Origin: Halomonas sp.
GTDB taxonomy: Bacteria > Pseudomonadota > Gammaproteobacteria > Pseudomonadales > Halomonadaceae
Assembly: GCF_017983445.1 (NCBI RefSeq)
Contig: NZ_JAGOBJ010000008.1
Span: 186,001 to 250,000 of the forward strand
Reading direction: 5' to 3'
Length of the DNA: 64,000 nucleotides
In this document: piece after piece, positions 7,695-16,038 of the stretch
Layout: each line of letters begins with the position of its first letter
How positions within the stretch are numbered: the first letter of the stretch is position 1
The notes under the pieces: generated by a model
Told to the model about the DNA's origin: nothing
Databases searched by the model: none
Seen by the model: the letters and a program-made list of their open reading frames with translations, nothing else
Made by a program: the position numbers and the translations under genes

Positions 7695-9452
7695 TTATTG
7701 AACTGTTCTGTCATGTAGCCACTTTTCGAATACCAGGGGCAATAGTGGTTTAGCGATAAAATATCCCTGAGCCTCGTCACAGCCTAGTTCCATTAGGCGG
7801 CGGTAGGCGATATCGTTTTCTATTCCTTCGGCCACCACTCGGTAGCCCAGGTCATGAGCCATTGAGATCATGGAATTAACCAGCGTCTCGGTGCGCGGGT
7901 CCTGACCAAGCTCGGTGATAAAGCGGCGGTCTATTTTTACGGTGTGGGCAGGAATCTCATGCAGATAGGAGAGGCTGCTATAACCGGTACCAAAATCGTC
8001 AATAGCGACCCGCAGGCCTGCCGCGATTAACGCTTTAAGCTGGTTGGACTCTACTTCCCCCTGGCCAATCAGAGCGCTTTCGGTAAGTTCCACTTCTATA
8101 GCGGTGCTTGGTAGAGCCATGCACGCCATTTCATTCAAGAGCCGTATGGCAAAATCTTCCTCCTCAAGATTGGCTGCTGATACATTGACCGAAATCTGAA
8201 GTGTTTTTCCCTGCCGATGCCAAGTGGCCGCTTGTCGAACGACATGGCGCAACACCCACTGCGTTAGCGGTTTTGCCAAAGGCGTATTTTCGATCAATGG
8301 AATAAATTCGCCGGGCGATACTTCACCCAAGGTTGGGTGTTGCCAGCGCAACAGCGCCTCTGCGCCCAAACACTCCCCGTTCGTAAGGGAGACTCGTGGC
8401 TGGAAGACCAGATAAAGCTCATCCCCGTTTTCAAGTGCGGGGCCGATGTCGTTCAGTAGGGTAAAGCGCCGTTGGTAATGGGCATCCAGGTCCAATGAAA
8501 AGAGCCCGGCAACTTTTCCTGCCTGGCGAGCATCTAGGCAAGCGGCATGAGCGGTTCTCAAGACATCTTCGGCCGTGACTTCGCCCAGACAAAATGGAGC
8601 GATGCCCATGGTGGGTCGTACCAATACTGGTACTGCTCGGGTGGATTCAAGCACGAGCAGTGCTTGGCGTAAACGAATCGCTTCTTCCAGCAGATCGACA
8701 TCACTCGTTTGGTTCATCAGATGCACAAACTGACATCCGCCCAGGTGATAGAGCTTCGATTTCGAGTCGATGGCCTGATGCAGGTAACGAGCAGCAATAC
8801 GGGTCAACTCATCAAGAAAAGCGGGGCCCATGGTACGGTGAAGCGTACTTAACTCACTGGCATCGACCACTTCGGTAAATAAGGCAACTCTCTGCCCATT
8901 CGGTGCATCTTGCGCCATGTCATGCAAGTCTTCGGCAAATTGATGACGGTTGGAAAGGCCCGTCAGCGGGTCGATCCGGCCGAAAGCATGCTGCAATTCA
9001 ATCTGTGTCATTACCACGGCAGCCAGATCGTAAAGCGTCGCTTTCTCGGGTTCAGACAACTCACGCGGTTCAGTGCCCAGAACGCACATCGCGCCCAAGG
9101 TATGGCCCTCTCGTGTCACCAGCGGTGCGCCCGCATAGAAACGAATGCCTGAATTCGCTAAATAGCTATTCCGGTAGCAGTCCGAGGCGAGAAGATCTGG
9201 GATGATAAGGATTTGAGAGGAGTCGCAGACATCCGCGCAGGGCGCCGTTTCACGGGGTATCTCCCAATGATCAACGCCTACTCTAGACTTAAACCACTGG
9301 CGGTTCTCATCAGTAAGCGACACGGCTGCAATCGGCAAACCGAAAAGCTGACTGGCCATTCGTGTAATCCGGTCAAAGCTTTCACTAGGCGAGGTATCCA
9401 GCAGATTTAACTGGCGGAGTGCAAACAGGCGGTCCTGTTCTTGGATATTCAT
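7695..9452 (-). CDS. GAF-GGDEF-EAL protein, likely c-di-GMP phosphodiesterase
   Basis: 585 residues: GAF sensor (about 20-150), GGDEF (about 160-315) and EAL (about 325-575). The GGDEF signature is degraded to GGCQF, losing the catalytic acidic residue, whereas the EAL part retains EALLRW, VNVSAANL, ELTESALI, DDFGTGYSSL, KIDRRF, AEGIEN and QGYF. Hydrolysis of c-di-GMP to pGpG is therefore the predicted activity, tuned by the GAF domain, which may bind a small molecule or sense redox state. No signal or membrane segments are present. The ATG at 9452 is the first in phase; its ribosome site is weak (CAGGGTAG). Transcription probably ends at the hairpins 7553-7609. Confidence 0.87.
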   Translation of the reverse strand: MNIQEQDRLFALRQLNLLDTSPSESFDRITRMASQLFGLPIAAVSLTDENRQWFKSRVGVDHWEIPRETAPCADVCDSSQILIIPDLLASDCYRNSYLANSGIRFYAGAPLVTREGHTLGAMCVLGTEPRELSEPEKATLYDLAAVVMTQIELQHAFGRIDPLTGLSNRHQFAEDLHDMAQDAPNGQRVALFTEVVDASELSTLHRTMGPAFLDELTRIAARYLHQAIDSKSKLYHLGGCQFVHLMNQTSDVDLLEEAIRLRQALLVLESTRAVPVLVRPTMGIAPFCLGEVTAEDVLRTAHAACLDARQAGKVAGLFSLDLDAHYQRRFTLLNDIGPALENGDELYLVFQPRVSLTNGECLGAEALLRWQHPTLGEVSPGEFIPLIENTPLAKPLTQWVLRHVVRQAATWHRQGKTLQISVNVSAANLEEEDFAIRLLNEMACMALPSTAIEVELTESALIGQGEVESNQLKALIAAGLRVAIDDFGTGYSSLSYLHEIPAHTVKIDRRFITELGQDPRTETLVNSMISMAHDLGYRVVAEGIENDIAYRRLMELGCDEAQGYFIAKPLLPLVFEKWLHDRTVQ

Positions 9453-9786
9453 TATGCGCGCACTACCCTGTGGAGAATATTGATCCTTGAGTCATAATTA
9501 TACTAGTCAAATGTGAGTGCTATTGATTAATAAAAAATACTTTCTTATGCCTATTACATTAAAGGCACATTAATGGCTCCGACATCCTTGGGTGCAGAAT
9601 TTACCCCCCTGGGCTGGACCAGAAGGCACCCTCTACATAACATTCAAATTAAAGGTCTTTTGAAAGAAGGTGGCAGGATGGCTTGTCAAGCCGTCAGGCT
9701 GCAGCCTTTATCATAGCGTAAGGCCGAGTGTGCCTATGCCTTTAGGGTTTTCTGCCCAACCCAGCTTACCTTCATCCCCATATAGT
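9453..9786. other. Intergenic region, no gene recognised
   Basis: 334 bases between arsB and the c-di-GMP gene, both on the minus strand. The left part near 9470-9560 is AT-rich and probably carries the promoter of the GAF gene. A short minus-strand open frame starts with ATG at 9782 and encodes MGMKVSWVGQKTLKA before TAG; I do not recognise it and it may be another decayed fragment. Confidence 0.4.
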
Positions 9787-11097
9787 TCATGCCGCCGACA
9801 AAGCCGGCAACCAAAGTGCCAACGCAACCAGCGTTGCCAATAACACCGGCGGCGTAATCAGCAGGCCGATTTTCATGTACTGGCCCCAGCCAATCTTATA
9901 TCCCTTGCCCGCTAGCACATGTAGCCAGAGCAGGGTGGCAAGGCTGCCAATCGGGGTGAATTTGGGGCCCAGGTCATTACCAATCACGTTGGCGTAGATC
10001 ATCAGCTCCTGCGTTACTGCAGGCACGTTAGCTTGATCGATTGCCAGTGCACCGACGAGTGTAGAGGGCAGGTTATTCATTACCGAAGCTACGATCGCGG
10101 ATAGAAAACCGGTTCCCAACGTGGCGATAAAGTCCCCCTGTTGTGCCAGCCATGCAAGCGCCAACGCGCCATAGTGGGTCAGCCCTGCATTGCCAAGCCC
10201 GTAGACGACGAGATACATGCCGATTGAGAACAGCACTATCTGCCAGGGCGCGCCGCGTAGCGCACCTGATACGGAGACGATGGCACCGCGACCCGCTCGC
10301 CACCAGCGCCCGGCAATGGCCATCAGTAAAACGGCGCCGGTTCCCGTTACAAACGCGATGGGAATGCCCAATGGGGCAGTCACGAAGTAGGCGATAAGCA
10401 GCATCGTCAACAGCGGAAACGCCGCTCTAAATACCAGCGGGTCCTTTATGGCCGAGCGCGGTGGGTCGAGGTTCTCTACGGAGTAGTGTTTCGGGATTTG
10501 GTGGCCAAAGGCTATCCAGAGCACGGCTAGTGTTGCCGTTATAGACACCAGGTTCACCGGCACCATGACCGCCGCATAGCGATCAAAACCAATTTCAAAG
10601 TAGTTAGCGCTGACGATATTAACGAGGTTAGAGATCACTAATGGCAAACTTGCCGTATCGGCGATAAACCCCGTTGCGATAATAAAAGCCAGCGCCGCAG
10701 GCGGCTCAAAGTTCAGGCGCAGCAGAATAGCGATCACAATGGGCGTCAGCAGTAGGGCGGCGCCGTCATTTGCGAAGAAGGCGGCAATAATCGCGCCGAG
10801 TATGATGACCAGCGGGAACAGCAAATGCCCGCGCCCGTTGCCCCAGCGCGCCACGTGCAGCGCTGCCCAGGCGAAGAACCCTGCTTCGTCTAAAATCAGC
10901 GAAATAATGATTAGAGCAACGAACGTAAAGGTGGCATCCCAGACGATGTCCCACACCACGACGATATCAGCCAAGTGCACTACACCCATGAGCAGTGCCA
11001 CTAAAGCGCCGCCCAGCGCGCTCCACCCGATACCTAAACCCTTAGGCTGCCAGATCACCAAAACCAGGGTGACGACAAAAATGGCCAGTGCCAACAT
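9787..11097 (-). CDS. arsB: ArsB-type arsenite efflux permease
   Basis: 436 residues and about 11-12 hydrophobic segments, matching the ArsB/NhaD (IT superfamily) arsenite/H+ antiporter and its usual length of about 430. The inner-membrane protein expels arsenite (or antimonite) produced by ArsC. Visible conserved parts include [14 protein letters not shown], the [15 protein letters not shown] segment and [15 protein letters not shown]. The start at 11097 has a GAGG ribosome site seven bases upstream. It is the third gene of arsR-arsC-arsB, separated by 129 bases from arsC. A deleted, decayed copy of two of its internal segments lies at 6488-6632. ArsR probably controls the whole operon. Confidence 0.9.
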   Translation of the reverse strand: MLALAIFVVTLVLVIWQPKGLGIGWSALGGALVALLMGVVHLADIVVVWDIVWDATFTFVALIIISLILDEAGFFAWAALHVARWGNGRGHLLFPLVIILGAIIAAFFANDGAALLLTPIVIAILLRLNFEPPAALAFIIATGFIADTASLPLVISNLVNIVSANYFEIGFDRYAAVMVPVNLVSITATLAVLWIAFGHQIPKHYSVENLDPPRSAIKDPLVFRAAFPLLTMLLIAYFVTAPLGIPIAFVTGTGAVLLMAIAGRWWRAGRGAIVSVSGALRGAPWQIVLFSIGMYLVVYGLGNAGLTHYGALALAWLAQQGDFIATLGTGFLSAIVASVMNNLPSTLVGALAIDQANVPAVTQELMIYANVIGNDLGPKFTPIGSLATLLWLHVLAGKGYKIGWGQYMKIGLLITPPVLLATLVALALWLPALSAA

Positions 11098-11226
11098 GAA
11101 AGGACCTCAGATCAATGAGATTTTTGGTTGTTGGTAAAGCGCACCCCTCCCTGCTAGTGCTTCCGCTTCAATTGGCTTGAGCTTTGGAGGCGATAAGGGG
11201 CTGATTATCGAAGCTGGTGGGTTCGC

Positions 11227-11640
11227 TTAGGATTGATCGCCTTTTAGGTGAACAATCTCACCATCTTCTTTGGTAAACGTGGTGACTGGATTGGCCAATA
11301 ACTTGAGCACAAACTCTGATGGTCGGCACAGGCGCGCGCCTTTATCGGTTACCACAATCGGGCGATTGATAAGAATGGGGTGCGCTATCATGGCATCTAT
11401 CAGTTGATCATCACTTAACGCAGGATCATCGAGATTGAGTTCTTCAAAAGGCGGGGCTTTACGGCGCAGCAACTCTTTTGGGGTAATCTTCATCATAGAG
11501 ATCAGCTCGACCAGACGCTCGCGACTTGGTGGTGTTTTAAGATATTCGATGACTTGCGGTGTTTCACCCGATGCTTCGATGATCGCAAGCGTATTACGCG
11601 AGGTGCCGCAGGCGGGGTTGTGATAAATCATCGTTTTCAA
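11227..11640 (-). CDS. arsC: Arsenate reductase, glutaredoxin-coupled type
   Basis: 137 residues of the ArsC/Spx thioredoxin-fold family. It reduces arsenate to arsenite using glutathione and glutaredoxin. The catalytic Cys11 lies in YHNPACGTSRNT, matching the E. coli ArsC active-site arrangement (Cys12), and the anion-binding arginines are present further on (RPIVVTDKGARLCRP). The protein is cytosolic. It follows arsR by five bases and precedes arsB, so it is co-transcribed. An alternative in-frame start is Met4. Confidence 0.92.
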   Translation of the reverse strand: MKTMIYHNPACGTSRNTLAIIEASGETPQVIEYLKTPPSRERLVELISMMKITPKELLRRKAPPFEELNLDDPALSDDQLIDAMIAHPILINRPIVVTDKGARLCRPSEFVLKLLANPVTTFTKEDGEIVHLKGDQS

Positions 11641-11645
11641 AAGGG

Positions 11646-11996
11646 TTATTCCTTATCTTTAGTGAGAGAGCAGTCAGTGAAGGCTGTAATCAGCGACTCG
11701 CAAACCTCTGGATGCCCTGCACAACAATCGCGAATCAAAAAGTTCAGGATTTGCTGCATATGGCCGAGATTGGCGCGATAGATAATCGAGCGACTCTGCC
11801 TATGGGAGTTGACCCATCCTGCCCGTGCAAGCACCGAAAGATGCGCCGACATCGTGTTATGTGGCACAGCTAACTGACGCGCTATTTCCCCAGCGGCAAG
11901 GCCCACGGGCTCATGGCGTACCAGGAGTCGAAAGGCTTCGAGACGCGTTTCCTGAGAAAGAGCACTAAAACTGGCAGTGGCGTTTTTAATTTCCAT
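11646..11996 (-). CDS. arsR: ArsR-family arsenic-responsive repressor
   Basis: 116 residues with a winged helix (LAAGEIARQLAVPHNTMSAHLSVLARAGWV). The N-terminal metal-binding CVC motif of E. coli ArsR is absent; instead Cys91, Cys92 and Cys99 (RDCCAGHPEVC) form a C-terminal cluster like the site described for Acidithiobacillus ferrooxidans ArsR. It should repress its own operon and release DNA on binding As(III). It is the first gene of arsRCB. The start at 11996 lies beside a short inverted repeat (11997-12016) that may be the operator. Confidence 0.9.
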   Translation of the reverse strand: MEIKNATASFSALSQETRLEAFRLLVRHEPVGLAAGEIARQLAVPHNTMSAHLSVLARAGWVNSHRQSRSIIYRANLGHMQQILNFLIRDCCAGHPEVCESLITAFTDCSLTKDKE

Positions 11997-12016
11997 ATGT
12001 CGAGTATTATGGACAT
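11997..12016 (-). promoter_or_regulatory. Candidate ArsR operator
   Basis: ATGTC at 11997-12001 and GACAT at 12012-12016 form an inverted repeat with a ten-base spacer immediately upstream of arsR. The arms are short, so this is suggested mainly by position. Confidence 0.3.
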
Positions 12017-12122
12017 GTTAAACAATAACAAGCGAATTATCTTGTGTAATGCTTGGAATGTTAGATGTAAGCCCTTTTGATATTCGCTTCTAAGCGATTA
12101 AAAAAATCTAGCCTCCCGCGGG

Positions 12123-12275
12123 TTACAGGAGTAGTCGGCTAGCAAGCTCAAGACCAAGCAATATCAAAAAGAGTAAAAAGCACTGACGGAACCGCTGGGG
12201 GCTAATCTGTAGCCGCATAAACTGCCCCGCCCACGTCCCGATCAGAGCAGGAATAATTGCCAAGGTGGACGTGCC
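12123..12275 (-). pseudogene. 3' remnant of a TauE/SafE-type permease gene
   Basis: The minus strand carries 50 open codons after a TGA, ending in TAA at 12123-12125. The peptide (IPALIGTWAGQFMRLQIS, then QCFLLFLILLGLELA) resembles the last transmembrane region of TSUP (TauE/SafE) exporters: proline-glycine turn, WxG, basic residues, FR, then a hydrophobic helix. No start or upstream portion exists, so this is a truncated, dead gene. It lies upstream of arsR. Confidence 0.6.
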
Positions 12276-12518
12276 TCATAAGCACGCGCATCAGAGAATA
12301 GAAAGCGCCATTTATGCCTATGCAGAGCTTGCTAGCGCATTGAAGAACCGGTAAATGAGTCGAACGTCCGCTTTTGGCTGAACACTGATAATCAGCCTAT
12401 TCTGAGAAGCAGCAAACGATACGAAAGATGTAATCAATATGACCCTTTGCGTCATGCAATTGGCAAGACTAGCAGCACCTCTTATTGATAGGTTGTTACT
12501 TAACTCAAGGCTGGGAAT
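12276..12518. other. Intergenic region, nothing recognised
   Basis: About 240 bases between the TSUP remnant and the small membrane protein gene. It presumably includes that gene's promoter; no convincing motif is seen. Confidence 0.3.
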
Positions 12519-12797
12519 ATGGAACAGATATATAACTTATTTGCGAATATACCATTATTGATTGTTTTAGCTTTAATTTTGACTGGATTTGGTGTCGCCT
12601 GTTGGCGTAAATGGAAATCGATAGATGAGAGGCGTAGGGCGACTACCCTTGATGTAAGCTCTGGTAGTTCTAAAACCCCAATATCACTTAAAAAAGTCGA
12701 GGCTTATGTAGGTGTTGCCGCTGGAATAATTGGGAGTATCAGTGGATTGATTCAAATAGGTATTTTCTTTGGTTGGTGGCCAAAAGTTTTGGGATAA
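12519..12797 (+). CDS. Small two-segment membrane protein, unknown
   Basis: 92 residues. There is an N-terminal hydrophobic helix (about 11-28, PLLIVLALILTGFGVACW), a basic cytosolic-looking linker rich in R, K, S and T, and a second hydrophobic segment (about 65-88, GVAAGIIGSISGLIQIGIFF). I do not recognise the family. The composition is more AT-rich than its neighbours, which, with the adjacent gene remnants, hints at transferred or relic DNA. The ribosome site is weak (CTGGGAAT). Small phage or immunity-type membrane proteins look like this, but there is no direct evidence. Confidence 0.5.
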   Translation: MEQIYNLFANIPLLIVLALILTGFGVACWRKWKSIDERRRATTLDVSSGSSKTPISLKKVEAYVGVAAGIIGSISGLIQIGIFFGWWPKVLG

Positions 12798-13028
12798 GAT
12801 GAATTCTAGATTTTGCTATGAGTACTCTTCGCTATATTGGGCATCGGGGCAGAAAACCCACAGGGCTCCATCCTCCCATTCAATCTATTTCGCTTAAGCC
12901 AGTTGAGTGTGTGGCAATCGTAGTGAGATCACATCACCTACCGCTCACCGTTTCCGGAACGTTCGACGCCTGACGCAAAGCTCTAGTAAGCTGCCTGTTA
13001 CTTTCAGCAGTCGGGAGAACCTTCCACC

Positions 13029-14066
13029 ATGATGCACGCGACCATTTTACAGCAGGGCACGATCCACTGTTTTCCTGCGGGGCTTCGCGATGAGCAAGGC
13101 AAGCTGGTTAATGCTGAGGTATCTGCCGTACTTTATGACGGCAAGCGGCTCATTCTAGCCAGTGATAAGCCGATTCCTGGGGAGGAGCGTTCGGCGATGT
13201 TTGCCATGCCGATGACCGAGCAGGAGCCGGATGACAGTCAGCTTGAGTATTTCACCATGCCGCTGATCAAACAGGCCATCAAGTACGAGGATCTCTCCCT
13301 GACGGCGGACGGCCATCATGTTCTGGCCACCACCGGCTTTGATCGCATCGACAGTGAAAGCCATGCCCTTAATGACTACAATCACCTGCTGATCTGGCCG
13401 CTGGGCGAGCCTGAAAAGGTGCAGGTGGTCGATCCCGACCCACGAGATGGCGTGGAAGGCTCCTTGGAGCTGCGTATCAAGCTCGATCAGGCGATTGGTT
13501 TTCCCTACTACAAAATTGAAGGGCTGGCCGCGGTTCCTGGCGAGCGTGGCGATGGTTTGCTGCTGTTTGGTATTCGTGAGCAGGGGCAGTCCCATGATGA
13601 TTTCACCTATGTGAGCCGTATCGTGGGCGCCCATTACGAGATTAGCAATAGCGGCAACCTGGTGTTCGTTGATGAAATGCGCGAGCACTACGCTTTCGAC
13701 CCGGCTAGCCACCCGGAGGTCCGCTTTGATTGCGGCCTGTCGAGCCTGGAATATGACCCCTACCACGGGCGTCTGTACCTGCTGAACAGCTTCGAAGTTG
13801 AAAAGGCTGGTGAAGAGCGCATTGGTGGATATTTGTGGGGAGTCAGCCTGGACGATTTTCGAGCGGGCCACGGGCCAGCGCTTGTGACTACACCCGCAGG
13901 GCTGCCGCTGGAGTTTGAGCATAAGGCCGAAGGGCTTGCGGTATTGGATCATGATCGCCTGTTTGTAGCTTATGATAATGATCGTCACCTGGGACTTGGC
14001 AGTGTTGATGAGCGCGATGAACGACACGCCTGCGAAGCGCCATATACGTTGCTTCATGTGACCTAG
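13029..14066 (+). CDS. Predicted beta-propeller protein (DUF3616-like)
   Basis: 345 residues, soluble, no signal peptide. Repeated blade-like patterns such as YEDLSLTADGHHVLATTGFD, KIEGLAAVPGERGDGLLLFGIRE, SSLEYDPYHGRLYLLNS and KAEGLAVLDHDRLFVAYDND recall DUF3616 or phytase-like beta-propellers, where KxEGLA segments recur in each blade. Molecular function is unknown. Tandem ATGs occur at 13029 and 13032; GGGAGAAC lies upstream. The next gene (M48 lipoprotein protease) begins 50 bases after its stop in the same direction, so the two may be co-transcribed. Confidence 0.6.
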   Translation: MMHATILQQGTIHCFPAGLRDEQGKLVNAEVSAVLYDGKRLILASDKPIPGEERSAMFAMPMTEQEPDDSQLEYFTMPLIKQAIKYEDLSLTADGHHVLATTGFDRIDSESHALNDYNHLLIWPLGEPEKVQVVDPDPRDGVEGSLELRIKLDQAIGFPYYKIEGLAAVPGERGDGLLLFGIREQGQSHDDFTYVSRIVGAHYEISNSGNLVFVDEMREHYAFDPASHPEVRFDCGLSSLEYDPYHGRLYLLNSFEVEKAGEERIGGYLWGVSLDDFRAGHGPALVTTPAGLPLEFEHKAEGLAVLDHDRLFVAYDNDRHLGLGSVDERDERHACEAPYTLLHVT

Positions 14067-14116
14067 CCAAGCGAAGCTCTAATCCATACGAACCCATAAC
14101 CCAGGCGAAACTATCG

Positions 14117-14914
14117 ATGCGTCGGCGATTTCTGTTAAACCTGTTGGCCATGTTGCCATTGGTATTTCTAGCAGGCTGTGATGAGACACCGACCGGGCGC
14201 TCCCAGTTGGCGCTGGTACCTCATAATATGATGTCGCAGATGGGTGAAGACGCCTTTGAGCAGTTGCTAGACAGCCAGCCGTTATCAAGCGACGCGGCCG
14301 TGAATAGCTTGGTACAGTGCGTGGCGCAAAGGGTGGTAGCTTCGGCTGAAGTTAGCTATCCCGACCTCGATTTTCCTGAAGCCTGGGAAGTCGTCGTGTT
14401 TGAAGAGCCGTCTCCCAATGCTTTTGCGCTGCCGGGCGGACGCATCGGCGTGCATAGCGGTTTATTGACTGTCGCCGAGACGCCCGCCCAGTTGGCGGCG
14501 GTGATAGGGCATGAGGTAAGCCATGTGCTGGCTGATCATGGTAATGAGCGGCTTACCCAGCAGCTCGGCATTAAAGCCGTATTAATGCTCGTGGGTTTGA
14601 TGGGCGAAGGCGATATGGGGCATCAGCAGTTACTGCAGGCGCTGGGTATCGGTGCCCAGCTCGGGATCAGCCTGCCGTTCAGCCGCACCCACGAAGAAGA
14701 GGCCGATTTAATGGGATTAGCCATCATGGCTCGTGCCGGGTTCGACCCGCAACAAAGCGTGGTGCTATGGCGTAACATGGCCGCGGCCGGAAGTGGCCAG
14801 CCGCCTGAATTTTTGTCTACTCACCCCGCCCATGCCTCTCGCATCAAGGCATTACAACAAGGTTTGGAAGAAGCCACAGCCACCTATCAAACGGTCACTC
14901 CCGCTGACTGTTAA
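14117..14914 (+). CDS. M48-family metalloprotease lipoprotein
   Basis: 265 residues. The N-terminal signal ends in the lipobox LAGC (about residue 20), predicting a lipidated, periplasm-facing protein. The zinc site is HEVSH (HEXXH) with a downstream third ligand in EEEADLMGL. Overall it resembles LoiP/YggG- or BepA-like M48 peptidases involved in outer-membrane quality control, without the TPR tail of BepA. A loop LPGGRIGVHSGLL precedes the zinc motif as in the family. It starts 50 bases after the beta-propeller gene; the ribosome site is poor (CAGGCGAA). Confidence 0.85.
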   Translation: MRRRFLLNLLAMLPLVFLAGCDETPTGRSQLALVPHNMMSQMGEDAFEQLLDSQPLSSDAAVNSLVQCVAQRVVASAEVSYPDLDFPEAWEVVVFEEPSPNAFALPGGRIGVHSGLLTVAETPAQLAAVIGHEVSHVLADHGNERLTQQLGIKAVLMLVGLMGEGDMGHQQLLQALGIGAQLGISLPFSRTHEEEADLMGLAIMARAGFDPQQSVVLWRNMAAAGSGQPPEFLSTHPAHASRIKALQQGLEEATATYQTVTPADC

Positions 14915-14989
14915 GGTTAGTTGAAGGCTCGCCAAGTAAGATTGGCACCGTCTAATGAAATTCTGAAAGCTTGCCGCCTGTTTTTGCGC

Positions 14990-15024
14990 TAATATATGTT
15001 TTATATACGTTTCATATATTAAAG
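14990..15024 (+). promoter_or_regulatory. Tandem 11-bp repeats and palindrome before ParD-like gene
   Basis: Three direct repeats with 11-base periodicity (ATATATGTTTT, ATATACGTTTC, ATATATTAAAG) run from 14992 to 15024, and the outer parts also form an inverted repeat TAATATATG (14990-14998) / CATATATTA (15013-15021). Position, just before the ParD-like gene, suggests an autoregulatory site of a ribbon-helix-helix protein; such proteins often bind tandem short repeats. The same AT-rich stretch likely includes the -10 region. Confidence 0.45.
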
Positions 15025-15031
15025 GTATTCT

Positions 15032-15238
15032 ATGGGTATCGTAAAAATCAATGACCAGCTGCACGAAGATATTCGTAAGGCAAGCGCAGTCATGGTGCGC
15101 TCGATCAATGCGCAGGCGGAGTATTGGATTAAGGTAGGCATGCTGGCAGAAGCCAATCCGAACATGACCTTCTCTGACATCATGCGCGAGCAGATGAAGC
15201 AGGCAGACGTTGAAGTAAGGAAGGTGATCGGTGGCTAA
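15032..15238 (+). CDS. ParD-like ribbon-helix-helix protein
   Basis: A 68-residue protein resembling the ParD-like antitoxin family (PF11903): MGIVKINDQLHEDIRKAS forms the predicted N-terminal strand and first helix, followed by RSINAQAEYWIKVG, characteristic of RHH DNA-binding dimers. No ParE-type toxin follows. Instead the gene overlaps by eight bases a methionine aminopeptidase gene, so translation of the two is probably coupled. A tandem-repeat site just upstream (14990-15024) is a candidate for autoregulation. Whether it neutralises or regulates anything is unknown. Confidence 0.75.
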   Translation: MGIVKINDQLHEDIRKASAVMVRSINAQAEYWIKVGMLAEANPNMTFSDIMREQMKQADVEVRKVIGG

Positions 15239-16007
15239 CGTAGTGCTCAAAAATGAAGAAGAGCTGAAGTTGATGCGCGAAGCCGGGCGTTTGCTCGCGT
15301 CGGTATTCAGCTATCTCGATACGCTGATCGCGCCGGGTACTTCCACCATGCAGATCAATGACTGGGCTGAGCGCTATATCGTTGATGAGCTAAAAGCCCG
15401 CCCGGCCAGCAAAGGGCAATATGATTATCAATATGTGCTGAATACGTCTGTGAATCATGTGGTGTGTCATGGCATTCCTTCTGAAGCGCAGGCGCTTAAA
15501 TCCGGCGATATCGTTAATGTCGATATCACGCTTGAGAAGAACGGCTTTATTGCTGACTCGAGCAAGATGTACATGGTGGGTGATGTAAAACCCATCGCAA
15601 AACGCTTGGTCGATAAAACCTATGAGGCCATGTGGGAAGGCATTCGCGCTGTTAAACCGGGCGCAACGCTCGGTGATGTAGGCCATGCGATTCAGCGGCA
15701 CGCGGAACAGAACGGCTACTCGGTAGTGCGGGATTACTGTGGCCACGGCATTGGCCGGGAAATGCATGAAGAGCCCGAAGTACTGCATTACGGAAAGCCG
15801 GGCAAAGGGTTAGTGTTACAAGAAGGCATGGTGTTTACCATTGAACCCATGATTAATCAGGGCAAGGCCAAGATAAAAACTAAAAAGGATGGCTGGACGG
15901 TAGTGACCAGCGACAAGACATTATCCGCGCAGTGGGAGCATACAGTCGCGGTGACGGCTGAGGGTGTCGAGGTGCTGACGCTGCGCGATGAAGAGCGTAT
16001 TCATTAG
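15231..16007 (+). CDS. map: Type I methionine aminopeptidase
   Basis: A 258-residue cobalt/iron-dependent peptidase removing N-terminal methionine from nascent proteins. All expected catalytic elements are visible: CHGIP, VNVDITLEKNGFIADSS (two metal aspartates), GHGIG, FTIEPM and WEHTVAV. The start is GTG at 15231, preceded by AAGGAAGG, and lies inside the end of the ParD-like gene. Because this copy is tied to a ParD-like gene rather than to rpsB or tsf, it may be a paralogue of the housekeeping enzyme; that cannot be verified inside the window. A DoxX-like gene follows 31 bases later. Confidence 0.9.
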   Translation: MANVVLKNEEELKLMREAGRLLASVFSYLDTLIAPGTSTMQINDWAERYIVDELKARPASKGQYDYQYVLNTSVNHVVCHGIPSEAQALKSGDIVNVDITLEKNGFIADSSKMYMVGDVKPIAKRLVDKTYEAMWEGIRAVKPGATLGDVGHAIQRHAEQNGYSVVRDYCGHGIGREMHEEPEVLHYGKPGKGLVLQEGMVFTIEPMINQGKAKIKTKKDGWTVVTSDKTLSAQWEHTVAVTAEGVEVLTLRDEERIH

Positions 16008-16038
16008 ACTGAATCCATCTGGCGATGCAGGACGACCA

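Noticed and set aside
13155-14057. 300-codon antisense frame within the beta-propeller gene
   Set aside because: The opposite strand encodes a coherent protein; this frame has no ribosome site or recognisable domain.
15032-15238. Classical ParDE toxin-antitoxin pair
   Set aside because: No ParE-type toxin follows; the neighbour is a complete methionine aminopeptidase.
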